Assembly (NCBI GenBank): GCA_902802375.1
Contig: CADCLS010000011.1
Location: 1 to 54,712, forward strand
Length of the DNA stretch: 54,712 bases
Origin: Oscillospiraceae bacterium
Lineage (GTDB): Bacteria > Bacillota > Clostridia > Oscillospirales > Acutalibacteraceae
Direction of reading: 5' to 3'
Part shown: in pieces, positions 40,370-49,188 of the stretch
Layout of the letters: each line of letters starts with the position of its first letter
Position numbering within the stretch: position 1 is the stretch's first letter
The notes under the pieces: generated by a model
The model's input: only the letters and a program-made list of their open reading frames with translations
What the model was told of the DNA's origin: nothing
Database searches by the model: none
Program-made: the position numbers and the translations under genes

Positions 40370-41038
40370 ATGGGTATTGTAAAGGTGATTTTAACTTCGG
40401 TTTTATCAGCCGTATCACTTTTTGTAATAGCAAAAATTATGGGTCATAAACAAATGTCACAACTTGATTTTTTCGATTATATTACGGGTATTACAATAGG
40501 CTCTATCGCGGCAGAACTTGCAACCGAGCTTGAATCGCCTGAAAAACCGCTTGTTGCAATGCTTATATACGGTATTATCACAATAATTCTGACAACGGTC
40601 ACAAGCAAAATTCCCCGTATGCGAAAAATCATAAACGGTACGCCGACGATTATAATGAACGGCGGTAATATTTACAGAAAAAATATGAAAAAAGCAAAAA
40701 TCGATTTAAGCGAATTCTTAGTTATGTGCCGTCAGGAGGGTTATTTTAATATTTGTGATATCCAAACCGCAATTTTCGAATATAACGGAAGACTCACAAT
40801 ATTGCCGAAAGCAACAAAGCGCCCCATAAATCCAACCGATATGAATTTAGTTCCGCCTGCCGAACATATAAACACTGAAGTTATTATGGACGGCAGAATA
40901 CTCGGTGAAAATCTAAAGCGGTTAAATCTTGACGGAGAGTGGTTAAAGCGCGAGCTTGAACTAAACGGTTATAAAAGTGCAAAAGAAGTGTTTTTGGGTC
41001 TATGCGACAGTGAAAATAAGCTTGTCGCCTTCTCATAA
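40370..41038 (+). CDS. DUF421/YetF-family membrane protein
   Basis: A 222-residue protein. Three N-terminal hydrophobic helices (about 3-75) include KIMGHKQMSQLDFFDYITGI, the family signature. The C-terminal cytoplasmic domain contains GTPTIIMNGGNIY and LSEFLVMCRQEGYFNICDIQ. Related proteins of the 2Duf/YetF group occur in spore membranes of Firmicutes, which fits a host with spoVAC nearby, but a link here is only an inference. Confidence 0.85.
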   Translation: MGIVKVILTSVLSAVSLFVIAKIMGHKQMSQLDFFDYITGITIGSIAAELATELESPEKPLVAMLIYGIITIILTTVTSKIPRMRKIINGTPTIIMNGGNIYRKNMKKAKIDLSEFLVMCRQEGYFNICDIQTAIFEYNGRLTILPKATKRPINPTDMNLVPPAEHINTEVIMDGRILGENLKRLNLDGEWLKRELELNGYKSAKEVFLGLCDSENKLVAFS

Positions 41039-41086
41039 ATTATACTTTCACTGAATAGTATTTATTATCAAAGTCAGGAGTATTAT

Positions 41087-41602
41087 ATGAAAAAGAACAT
41101 TTTACTATGGCAATTTTCAGGTTTTGCGGTAGCGTCGCTTTTAGGAACACTTTTCCACTTCTTATATGAGTGGACTGGTAAAAACAAAGTGGTCGCCATT
41201 TTTTCAGGTATAGATGAATCTACATGGCAACATATGAAGCTATTATACTTTCCGTTATTGATATTTGCAGTAATCCAAAGCTTTTACTTCAAAAACTACA
41301 AAAATTATTGGTGTGTGAAAATGATAGGCTTTATTATCGGACTATCACTAATACCAATAATCTATTACACATATAACGGCATTTTCGGAAAATCTCCTGA
41401 CTGGATAAATATTGCTATTTTCTTTGTTTCTGCCGCAGCAACCTTTGCTATTGAAGCATTACTGTTTATAAAAAGAAAGCCTGACTGTAAATACAAATGG
41501 TTTGCCATTTGTCTAATTATACTCTTTGGTATACTGTTTGTAGTGTTTACATTCAGTCCGCCTGATATACCGATTTTTGAGCCACCTAAAAAAATGACAT
41601 AA
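41087..41602 (+). CDS. DUF6512-like membrane protein
   Basis: A 171-residue protein with about five hydrophobic helices. The segment FSGIDESTWQHMKLLYFPLL resembles the DUF6512 family. No function is known. Its stop directly precedes a strong terminator. Confidence 0.7.
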   Translation: MKKNILLWQFSGFAVASLLGTLFHFLYEWTGKNKVVAIFSGIDESTWQHMKLLYFPLLIFAVIQSFYFKNYKNYWCVKMIGFIIGLSLIPIIYYTYNGIFGKSPDWINIAIFFVSAAATFAIEALLFIKRKPDCKYKWFAICLIILFGILFVVFTFSPPDIPIFEPPKKMT

Positions 41603-41639
41603 CGAATGGGCGGATTTCCCCGCCCATTCGTTTTTTTTT
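41603..41639. terminator. Strong rho-independent terminator
   Basis: An 11-bp stem (CGAATGGGCGG with its complement), a six-base loop and nine T on the plus strand. It also lies downstream of the convergent sigG gene. Confidence 0.92.
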
Positions 41640-41671
41640 ACATCAAGCCAAGCAATTTTGCCGTGCTTTGT

Positions 41672-42436
41672 CTAATTCTTAATCTTGTCCATAGCATTTT
41701 TTTCAAGACGGGAAACCTGCGCTTGTGAAATGCCGATTTCATTTGATACTTCCATTTGAGTTTTCCCCTGCATAAACCTAAGGGAGAGTATTTTCTTTTC
41801 CCTGCCACTGAGATTTTTAATAGCTTCTTTAAGGCAAATCTCATCAAGCCAGTTTTTATCATCGTTATTGTCGCCAATCTGATCGAGCACATAAACCGTA
41901 TCACCCGTATCAGAATATACAGGGTCATAAAGCGACACAGGATCAACTATACTTTCAAGAGCAATAACAACATCCTCGCGAGGCACAGAAAGCCGTTGTG
42001 CAATTTCAGAAATTGTAGGCTCACGGTTTAATTCTGACATCAGTTGCTCCTTGACCTGCATTGCTCTATAAGCCGTATCCTTAATTGACCGACTTACTCT
42101 TACGGGACTGTTATCCCGTAGATGCCGCCTGATTTCGCCTATAATCATAGGTACTGCATATGTGGAGAAACGAACATTTTGATTAACATCAAAATTATCA
42201 ATCGATTTAATAAGTCCTATACACCCGATTTGAAATAAATCATCCGGGTTTTCGCCTCTTCCGGTGAAGCGTTTTACTACGCTTAAAACCAGACGCAAAT
42301 TACCGTTTATCAGCTTTTCGCGTGCCAATTTATCACCTTTGCTGATTTCCTTCAAGAGCGCTCTGATTTCCTGTTCTTTCAGCACAGGCAGCTTTGATGT
42401 ATCAACACCGCATATTGAGACTTTATTTACATACAT
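41672..42436 (-). CDS. sigG: Forespore sigma factor SigG
   Basis: SigG directs late forespore transcription. The N-terminus KVSICGVDTSKLPVL is the classic SigG box, and GNLRLVLSVVKRFTGRGE and DDLFQIGCIGLIKSIDNFD form region 2. The C-terminal region 4 helix is KTQMEVSNEIGISQAQVSRL. The ATG at 42436 gives the family-typical start, and an upstream ATG adds six residues. It stands alone here, not beside sigE and spoIIGA as in many Firmicutes. An RBS-sequestering hairpin lies upstream. Confidence 0.97.
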   Translation of the reverse strand: MYVNKVSICGVDTSKLPVLKEQEIRALLKEISKGDKLAREKLINGNLRLVLSVVKRFTGRGENPDDLFQIGCIGLIKSIDNFDVNQNVRFSTYAVPMIIGEIRRHLRDNSPVRVSRSIKDTAYRAMQVKEQLMSELNREPTISEIAQRLSVPREDVVIALESIVDPVSLYDPVYSDTGDTVYVLDQIGDNNDDKNWLDEICLKEAIKNLSGREKKILSLRFMQGKTQMEVSNEIGISQAQVSRLEKNAMDKIKN

Positions 42437-42444
42437 AAAAAACA

Positions 42445-42481
42445 CCCCCGACAATAATCACAATAAAATTATTGCCTGGGG
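42445..42481 (-). promoter_or_regulatory. sigG leader hairpin and possible sigma-F/G promoter
   Basis: On the minus strand CAATAAT pairs with ATTATTG and CCCC with GGGG. This stem includes the GGGGGTG ribosome binding site region of sigG. A -10-like GGCAATAATT (42467-42476) with GATTA 15 nt upstream resembles the sigma-F/G class. If that promoter is used, only part of the hairpin would be transcribed, so the two readings partly exclude each other. Confidence 0.45.
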
Positions 42482-42546
42482 TACGCCTATATAATCTATA
42501 AATATTTTTAAGTTTTCGACATAAAAGACTTGTATTTTCATCACAA

Positions 42547-43353
42547 TCAAAGTTTATAAACTCTTTTTGCGTTTTCAGAAAAAATCTTTTTATATTCTTC
42601 ATCCGAAAAACCGAGAGATAAAAGTATACTCATTTCGTTTTGCGGAGAATGTAACGGATAATCGGTGCCGAAAAGCACTCTATGAGCGCCGTATCGCCTT
42701 ATTATTTCGGCAGAAATCTTAGGTTCGATATAAGAAAGACTTGATGAACAGTCAACAACCAAATTAGGAATATCGAAAAGCTCTTTTGAAGCCTCTTCCC
42801 AAATTGACCAACCGCCAAAATGTGCGCCCACAACCGTAAGACCGTTATATATCTTCAGAATGGGTATTAACCTATTTGGATTGGAAAAATCGTAGCGGTA
42901 ATCGCCGGTGTGCATAAGGATTGGCATATTATCCCTCTCACAAAGCTCGTATATCTTAAGACAACGATAATCGTCAATCTTAAAGCCTTGAATATCAGGA
43001 TGAAGCTTTACACCGTGAAGCCCTAAAGATTTCAGATGCTCAAAGTCTGCGACAATATCGTCAGACTCAGGGTGCATTGTACCAAGGCCTATTAGTGTGT
43101 CGGGATGCTCGCCTACCTCGCGCGCTATAAACTCGTTTATTTTTCGCACCTGCGCTTTGGTCGTCGCTACCGACTGCACAATAAATTTATCAATACCCGC
43201 TTTTTTACCGTTCTCGGTTAAGTCTGCTATTGTGCCTTTTCCAAAGGGCATTTCGCCGTAAAAATCACCTGTTGCCTTTGCGGCTTTTTCGGCAATTTGT
43301 TCGGGATATACATGGCAATGCGCATCAATTACATAAAACTTATTATTTATCAT
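42547..43353 (-). CDS. Amidohydrolase-2 family metal-dependent hydrolase
   Basis: A 268-residue TIM-barrel protein. The metal motif DAHCHVYP is at 10-17, followed by GLGTMHPES, GLHGVKLHPD, PILMHTGD, TVVGAHFGG and FGTDYPLHSP, as in ACMSD-like amidohydrolases. It is the last gene of the leucine T-box operon and overlaps the upstream AMP-ligase fusion by one base. The substrate is unknown; it may hydrolyse or decarboxylate an intermediate. Confidence 0.82.
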   Translation of the reverse strand: MINNKFYVIDAHCHVYPEQIAEKAAKATGDFYGEMPFGKGTIADLTENGKKAGIDKFIVQSVATTKAQVRKINEFIAREVGEHPDTLIGLGTMHPESDDIVADFEHLKSLGLHGVKLHPDIQGFKIDDYRCLKIYELCERDNMPILMHTGDYRYDFSNPNRLIPILKIYNGLTVVGAHFGGWSIWEEASKELFDIPNLVVDCSSSLSYIEPKISAEIIRRYGAHRVLFGTDYPLHSPQNEMSILLSLGFSDEEYKKIFSENAKRVYKL

Positions 43354-45866
43354 TATGCCGTCACCGTACTGTTTGCCTTTTCAAGATGCAGTTTCTTAAT
43401 AGCGTCCTCGCGCATTTTGTATTTAAGTATCTTCCCTGCTACATTCATAGGAAATTCTTTTACAAAATCAACATAGCGCGGCACCTTATGCTTTGCCATA
43501 TGAGAAAGCACAAACTGTTTCAATTCGTCTTCAGTCATACTCTCGCCGTCTTTAAGAATTACCGCCGCGAATATTTCTTCACCGTACTGCTCATCAGGCA
43601 CGCCTATTACCTGAACATCCTTAACCTTTTCGTGAGTATAAATGAACTCTTCTATCTCTTTTGGATAAATATTTTCACCACCGCGGATAATCATATCCTT
43701 AAGTCTTCCGGTAATTCTGAAATTACCCTCAGGCGTTCTGCAGGCAAGGTCTCCTGTATGAAGCCAACCGTCCTTATCAATGGCAGAAGCAGTAGCTTTA
43801 GGCATCTTATAATAGCCTTTCATTATATTATATCCGCGCGCTACAAACTCACCGGTCACTTCATCCGGGCACTCTTCACCCGTTTCGGGGTCTACTATTT
43901 TACATTCAATTTCAGGAAGCGGTCCGCCAACGGTACCAACACGCACTTCCAAAGAATCGTCCGTAGAACTCATAGTACATCCCGGCGATGCCTCAGTCTG
44001 CCCGTAAACAATCGTGATTTCCTTCATATTCATCTTATCAACAACATCACGCATAACCGAAATCGGGCAAGGACTTCCTGCCATTATTCCCGTTCGCATA
44101 TATGAAAAATCCGTCTTTTTGAAATCGGGATGTTCAAGTAATGCTATAAACATCGTAGGCACGCCGTGAAAAGCAGTTATATGCTCGGAATTTATACAGC
44201 TGAGCGCCGGCTTCGGCGAGAAATACGGAAGCGGACAAAGTGTCACACCGTGAGTCATAGATGCGGTCATAGCAAGCACCATACCGAAGCAATGGAACAT
44301 TGGTACTTGTATCATCATACGGTCAGCGGTGGAAAGATCCATTCTATCCCCTATGCATTTGCCGTTATTCACAACATTATAATGTGTAAGCATTACGCCC
44401 TTCGGAAAACCTGTTGTGCCCGAAGTATACTGCATATTGCATACATCGTCTTTTTCTACCGCTTGAGCCATTTTATATACAGTCTCAACCGGCACAGAAT
44501 CCGCAAGATTTATAGCATCTTCCCATTTAAGGCAGCCTTTTTGCTCGAAACCGACAGTAATTACATTTCTTAAAAACGGCAGTCTACGGCTATAAAGCGG
44601 CTCACTCGGTTTTTTGTTTTCAAGTTCCGGGCAAAGCTCGGCAATAATCTTTGAATAATCGGAATCTTTTGAGCCGTCTATCATAATAAGCGTGTGTGTG
44701 TCGGACTGCTTAAACAGATACTCCGCCTCATGTATCTTATATGCGGTATTAACTGTTACAAGGACAGCTCCGATTTTTGTAGCCGCCCAGAAAGCTATAT
44801 ACCACTGCGGAACATTGCTTGCCCAAACCGCAACATGTGTGCCTTTTTTTACGCCAAGCGCTACTAATGAGCGTGCAAAGGTATCAACATCATCGCGGAA
44901 TTCGCTATATGTTCTCGTGTAATCAAGAGTTGTATACTTAAAAGCATACTGGTCAGGAAATTCTTCAACCATACGGTCAAGCACCTGTGGGAAAGTTTCT
45001 TCGATAAGAAGCTCCTTTTTCCAAACAAAATTACCCGTATGCGCTTTGTTAAAATACAAATTACTTTTTGCCTTTGCAGTATCGCCGAACTGGCGCATAA
45101 AGTTGATGAAATGCGAAAAAATTATTTCCATATCGTCAAGAGCGCTAAGCCACTGAGGGTCCCATTCAAGAGAGATAAAACCGTCATAATTTATTGACTT
45201 CAGCGCCGACATAACATCAGAAATAGGCAATTTGCCCTCGCCTATAAGGCAGTGATTAAGCTCACCGTTTTGAACTATGCCGTCACAAATATGAACATGC
45301 TTTACATAAATGCCAAGATTTTTAATAGTTGATTCAGGTAATTCTTCCGCAAAAAAGCAAGTGGCGGCCACATTCCAAAGTGCCGCAACGCTATCAGTAG
45401 CAAAACAGTTTAAGAAATTACAGAGCTTTTCAGTATCAGCGAATATGCCGCAGGTTTCAATTAAAAGCGTTACCTTGCCGGATTTCGCAAATGGCAAAAC
45501 CTCATCAATTACACTTTTGACTGCGCTGTCGTCTCCATTACCGTCAGTTTTTATACGAACATAAGGTATGCGAAGAGATGAAGCTATGGTTATACAGTTT
45601 TTGATTTCTTTAACGCTGTTGTCAAAATCACCCTTATCGCCCATTCTGCAAATGGCGTCAACGCAAGGGATTTTGAGTTTAATTTCCATAAGACGCCTTG
45701 CGGTTGCGGCAGATTTATAATCATAAAAAGCGCCGCTTTTATCTGTAAAGAGTGGACCGTGAGTGTTATGAAGCTCTATGCCGTCAAATTTCAGCTCTTT
45801 GGCAACAGCTATCATATCCTCAAAGCTCTCGTTATGCCAACCCTTGCTTGAAAAAGCAAACCTCAT
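43353..45866 (-). CDS. TIM-barrel isomerase-like domain fused to acyl-CoA synthetase
   Basis: An 837-residue protein. Residues 1-270 form an AP-endonuclease-2/sugar isomerase TIM barrel (KFDGIELHNTHGPLF, then YVKHVHICDGIV and GFISLEWDP). Residues about 285-835 form a full AMP-forming acyl-CoA ligase: MQYTSGTTGFPKGVMLTH near 477-494, VYGQTEASPG, GWLHTGDL, GRLKDMIIRGGENIYPKEIE and NVAGKILKYKMRE. All ligase motifs are intact. It follows the synthase-like gene by 3 nt. Its acyl substrate is unknown; a branched-chain acid fits the operon. Confidence 0.9.
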   Translation of the reverse strand: MRFAFSSKGWHNESFEDMIAVAKELKFDGIELHNTHGPLFTDKSGAFYDYKSAATARRLMEIKLKIPCVDAICRMGDKGDFDNSVKEIKNCITIASSLRIPYVRIKTDGNGDDSAVKSVIDEVLPFAKSGKVTLLIETCGIFADTEKLCNFLNCFATDSVAALWNVAATCFFAEELPESTIKNLGIYVKHVHICDGIVQNGELNHCLIGEGKLPISDVMSALKSINYDGFISLEWDPQWLSALDDMEIIFSHFINFMRQFGDTAKAKSNLYFNKAHTGNFVWKKELLIEETFPQVLDRMVEEFPDQYAFKYTTLDYTRTYSEFRDDVDTFARSLVALGVKKGTHVAVWASNVPQWYIAFWAATKIGAVLVTVNTAYKIHEAEYLFKQSDTHTLIMIDGSKDSDYSKIIAELCPELENKKPSEPLYSRRLPFLRNVITVGFEQKGCLKWEDAINLADSVPVETVYKMAQAVEKDDVCNMQYTSGTTGFPKGVMLTHYNVVNNGKCIGDRMDLSTADRMMIQVPMFHCFGMVLAMTASMTHGVTLCPLPYFSPKPALSCINSEHITAFHGVPTMFIALLEHPDFKKTDFSYMRTGIMAGSPCPISVMRDVVDKMNMKEITIVYGQTEASPGCTMSSTDDSLEVRVGTVGGPLPEIECKIVDPETGEECPDEVTGEFVARGYNIMKGYYKMPKATASAIDKDGWLHTGDLACRTPEGNFRITGRLKDMIIRGGENIYPKEIEEFIYTHEKVKDVQVIGVPDEQYGEEIFAAVILKDGESMTEDELKQFVLSHMAKHKVPRYVDFVKEFPMNVAGKILKYKMREDAIKKLHLEKANSTVTA

Positions 45867-45869
45867 TTT

Positions 45870-47255
45870 TTACGCCTCCTCGTACAAAATCTTGTTGAGC
45901 GCACTTATATAAGCGCGAATACTCGCACCGATAATATCGGTAGAAAGACCTTTTCCCGAATACGATTTTCCGTTTGAGCGAAGTTTTACAATGGCACTTC
46001 CCATAGCTTCGTGACCCTCAGTTATCGCCTGTATCTCAAAATCGTCGAGTTCAAAATGCCTGCCGGTTATCTGCTCGATTGTGCGGAAAGCCGCGTCTAT
46101 CGGGCCGTCGCCGACAGAAATTCCGGTTACAGTAACGCCGTCCTTCGTCATATTTATCTGTGCAGACGAGGTCATTATATTGCCGGACTGAATAGAATAC
46201 TGCTCAAGCGTATATGTAGGCGGCACCTGGAGTGCAGTAGAGGCAATTATTGCTTCCATTTCCTTTACAGATACACTCTTTTTTGCTGCAATGCGCTTAA
46301 ATTCATTATATACCTTACTGATATCGTCCTCAGATAAATCATATCCGAGCTTAAGCACTGCGGCACTTACTGCTTCGATATCATCGTTGCTGTCAAGCAG
46401 AAAATCGCCATTGTCGCCGTCTTCTGATTTCTCACCGTAATTATCTCTGCCACCGATTATCCATTCTATGCGTGATATAATGCGGCGCGATGAAGTAAAA
46501 TCAATATCAGTTGAAATAGAAGTATGAAATTTGCAATTACGGAATATTTCAATAGCAGTTTTCAGCTCAGTAATACCGCATCCAACACCGGTCTTTACAA
46601 GGTCGGCGCCACACTTTACCACGGTAAACGATGATGCCGCCGCCATACCCGATATATCCGAACAACATATACCCCATTTTATTTCATCAACTAAACCGGA
46701 AAGGGACTTGATTTCCGCAAGAAACTCGGCCATTTCATCAGGAAAGAAAATACCCTCTTTATCGCAGAGCGTAACTGTTTTTGCACCGTTTAAGACCGCC
46801 GATTTAATAATCTCGGCAAGCGTATTCTTATCTGCTCTTGTGGCGTCAAGCGCGCAAAATTCAACATCTTCGCACTCGTTTGCCGCGATACTTATAAGTT
46901 CACCTGCAAACTTTACCATAGCAGGACCCTTTTTATGAAAACCGTATTCCATGCCCACATCGGATGCCGGAAGAGAAATCCTTATTCGACCCTTTTCTGC
47001 ACTTGCCAACGCTTTTTTCGCATTAGTTATCTGTTCGGGCGTACTGCCACCGTCAACCGAAATTATGCTTGATTTCACGAATGAGGAAATTGTTTTAATC
47101 AGTAAAACATCCTTTGTTTCATTAACAACTGCCGGCAACTCAATTATATCAACATTGAGTTTTTCAAGCTGTCTTGCAATTTCTATACTTTCATTAAAAC
47201 CTGAAACTGCCGGATTCAGATGAAGTGTAGTATCTGCAACAATTACCTTTTTCAT
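45870..47255 (-). CDS. 2-isopropylmalate synthase homologue lacking catalytic motifs
   Basis: A 461-residue protein. The N-terminal ~280 residues align with the DRE-TIM barrel of LeuA, and the C-terminal ~130 form the LeuA regulatory dimer domain (GDGPIDAAFRTIEQITGRHF, then STDIIGASIRAYISALNKI). The usual DTTLRDGEQ is DTTLHLNPA, and the metal-binding HCHNDLG is replaced by ICCSDIS. The loop NGIGERAGN reads VGCGITELK. So catalytic Arg, the metal Asp and both His are lost. The T-box leader upstream has a leucine-type specifier. It may be a leucine sensor or a partner protein, or it may have a new activity. Unlikely to make isopropylmalate. Confidence 0.85.
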   Translation of the reverse strand: MKKVIVADTTLHLNPAVSGFNESIEIARQLEKLNVDIIELPAVVNETKDVLLIKTISSFVKSSIISVDGGSTPEQITNAKKALASAEKGRIRISLPASDVGMEYGFHKKGPAMVKFAGELISIAANECEDVEFCALDATRADKNTLAEIIKSAVLNGAKTVTLCDKEGIFFPDEMAEFLAEIKSLSGLVDEIKWGICCSDISGMAAASSFTVVKCGADLVKTGVGCGITELKTAIEIFRNCKFHTSISTDIDFTSSRRIISRIEWIIGGRDNYGEKSEDGDNGDFLLDSNDDIEAVSAAVLKLGYDLSEDDISKVYNEFKRIAAKKSVSVKEMEAIIASTALQVPPTYTLEQYSIQSGNIMTSSAQINMTKDGVTVTGISVGDGPIDAAFRTIEQITGRHFELDDFEIQAITEGHEAMGSAIVKLRSNGKSYSGKGLSTDIIGASIRAYISALNKILYEEA

Positions 47256-47275
47256 AAAATTACCTCACTATAAAA

Positions 47276-47535
47276 CAAAAATAGTCCCCGAAGCCTTTAG
47301 GCTTCGGGGACGAATTAAATTCGCGGTACCACCCCGATTGCAGGAAAAACTGCCACTCGGAAGGCTCAAATAAGCCTTTTGCTTTGATAACGGAGCATGC
47401 CGTAGCCTCTTACTTTTTTCAGAAGCTCTGCTCAGGAATGAGACTTTTCTGCATTTTTGCTATCGGCTTTCACCGCACGCCGACTCTCTGAAAGCAAAAC
47501 TCACAAAAAATAGTTCCTTCATCGCATTTGAACAA
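47276..47535 (-). promoter_or_regulatory. T-box riboswitch, leucine-type
   Basis: The leader contains GGTGGTACCGCG, the tRNA-acceptor-binding bulge, near 47322-47336. A strong terminator hairpin (47284-47311, GTCCCCGAAGCCT and complement) is followed by TATTTTTG. In stem I, after the distal AGAGAG/GGTGAAA features, CTC at 47440-47442 is followed by A and then the TTCC that closes the base stem with GGAA. I read CTC (leucine) as the specifier. The leader precedes the synthase-like gene and is not separated by a terminator from ilvE. Confidence 0.88.
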
Positions 47536-47540
47536 TTGGT

Positions 47541-47569
47541 AGTATATCACATACTTTTATGATTTGCAA
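47541..47569 (-). promoter_or_regulatory. Promoter of the leucine T-box operon
   Basis: TTGCAA (47564-47569), 17-bp spacer, TATACT (47541-47546), just downstream of the ilvE stop codon. Confidence 0.7.
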
Positions 47570-47577
47570 GTATTTTT

Positions 47578-48642
47578 TTAATCAATCGGATAGGTCCAAC
47601 CGTATTTATCCTCGGTTTTACCCCATTGAATGCCGGTAAGGGTATCATAAAGGTTTTGTGTGACATCGCCTATCTTACCTTCGTTTATGATAAACTTTTT
47701 GCCTTTATAGTTGAGTTCGCCTATCGGAGACACAACCGCGGCAGTGCCGCAACCCCAGGCTTCTTCAAGCTTGCCGGATTCGAGCGCCTCCTCAAGCTCG
47801 TCAACGCTGAGTTTTCTCTCCTCAACCTTAAATCCCTTATCTTTCAGCACTTCAATGCATGACTTACGCGTGATACCCGGAAGAATTGAGCCGAGAAGTG
47901 CCGGCGTAACGATAACACCGTCAATTTTGAACATTACATTCATCGCGCCTACTTCTTCGATATACTTGCGCTCTACGCCGTCAAGCCACAAAACCTGTGA
48001 ATATCCCTTATCCTCAGCGCGTTTGCCTGCACGGTTACTCGCGGCATAATTACCTCCGCACTTAGCCTCGCCTGTACCGCCGCGAACCGCACGAACATCT
48101 TCAGACTCAATCATAATGCTTACCGGATTGATACCCTCTTTATAGTAACTGCCTACCGGAGAAGCAATTATAACATATGTGGCATTTTTAACAGAATGAA
48201 CACCCAAAGACTCATCGTTTCCGAACATAAACGGACGAAGATAAAGTGAGGTGCCGGGGGCGGACGGTGTCCAGTCCTTTTCAGTTTCAACAAACTTTGT
48301 GAGCGCTTCAAGAGCGTCATCCTCAGGTATCTGCGGCAAGCACATACGCTCAGCAGACCTGTTCATACGGCGGATATTCTCCATAGGTCTGAACAGTTGA
48401 ACCTTGCCGTCAGCACGACGGTAAGCCTTAAGACCTTCAAATATTTCCGAGCCGTAATGCAAAACGGTAGAAGCCGGATGAATTGAAAGCCTCTGGAAAG
48501 GTACTATACGCGCATCCTTCCAGCCTTCACCCTCAACATAATCCATAATAAACATATGGTCCGTAAAGTATTTACCGAAGCCTAAAACAGAGCTATCCGG
48601 CTTTACTTTCGGTGTATCAGTAAGTTTAACAGTGATATTCAT
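47578..48642 (-). CDS. ilvE: Branched-chain amino acid aminotransferase
   Basis: Interconverts branched-chain 2-oxo acids and valine, leucine or isoleucine with glutamate. A 354-residue fold-type IV PLP enzyme of the long bacterial type: GSEIFEGLKAYR, LYLRPFMFGND, the PLP lysine in GEAKCGGNYAAS (about residue 194), YIEEVGAMNVMF and the C-terminal EAWGCGTAAVVSPIG. It is the last gene of the valine T-box operon, 12 nt after the oxidoreductase gamma subunit. Confidence 0.97.
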   Translation of the reverse strand: MNITVKLTDTPKVKPDSSVLGFGKYFTDHMFIMDYVEGEGWKDARIVPFQRLSIHPASTVLHYGSEIFEGLKAYRRADGKVQLFRPMENIRRMNRSAERMCLPQIPEDDALEALTKFVETEKDWTPSAPGTSLYLRPFMFGNDESLGVHSVKNATYVIIASPVGSYYKEGINPVSIMIESEDVRAVRGGTGEAKCGGNYAASNRAGKRAEDKGYSQVLWLDGVERKYIEEVGAMNVMFKIDGVIVTPALLGSILPGITRKSCIEVLKDKGFKVEERKLSVDELEEALESGKLEEAWGCGTAAVVSPIGELNYKGKKFIINEGKIGDVTQNLYDTLTGIQWGKTEDKYGWTYPID

Positions 48643-48654
48643 AAAACTGCCTCC

Positions 48655-49188
48655 TTAATTCTCAAAGCCGATTTTAATAGCTTTGAGGTTAATATCAAGC
48701 ATATCGGCATGTTTGGCGGAAATAACCTTTTTAAGAGCCGCCATAACGGAATCCTCGTTATACTCGTTCATTTCTTTAAGTATTTTGCCGACAATTATCA
48801 TATTAGCAAGCTTGCCTACACCGTTTTCATCAGCAAGCTTTGTCGCAGGTATATAGAAAACCTTAACATCGTCTCTCTTTACCTTACGCTCTATAAGTGA
48901 TGAATCCGCAAAGATAACACCACCGGGTACCACGCTGTCCTCATACCTGTCAAGTGACGGTAAATTCATAGCGATAAGTACATCAGGGCTTGAGACTATC
49001 GGCGAGCCTACCGGCTCATCACCTATAATAACGCTGCAGCTTGCAGTGCCTCCGCGCATTTCAGGTCCGTAAGACGGAAGCCAGCTTACCTGCTTATCTT
49101 CGATAAGGCCTTTATATGCGGCAAATTTACCTGCGAAAAGTATGCCCTGACCGCCAAAACCTGCAAAAAGATATTGTGTGGTTTTCAT
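48655..49188 (-). CDS. 2-oxoacid:ferredoxin oxidoreductase, gamma subunit
   Basis: A 177-residue protein: [18 protein letters not shown] at the start, [20 protein letters not shown], then [18 protein letters not shown], the standard POR gamma features. It overlaps the beta gene by 4 nt (ATGA type). With alpha, beta and the ferredoxin subunit it makes a four-part VOR/KOR-type enzyme. Confidence 0.95.
   Translation of the reverse strand: MKTTQYLFAGFGGQGILFAGKFAAYKGLIEDKQVSWLPSYGPEMRGGTASCSVIIGDEPVGSPIVSSPDVLIAMNLPSLDRYEDSVVPGGVIFADSSLIERKVKRDDVKVFYIPATKLADENGVGKLANMIIVGKILKEMNEYNEDSVMAALKKVISAKHADMLDINLKAIKIGFEN

Noticed and set aside
43230-44105. 291-codon plus-strand open frame
   Set aside because: It lies antisense within the ligase fusion and the amidohydrolase start, both well supported by motifs, and has no signal of its own.
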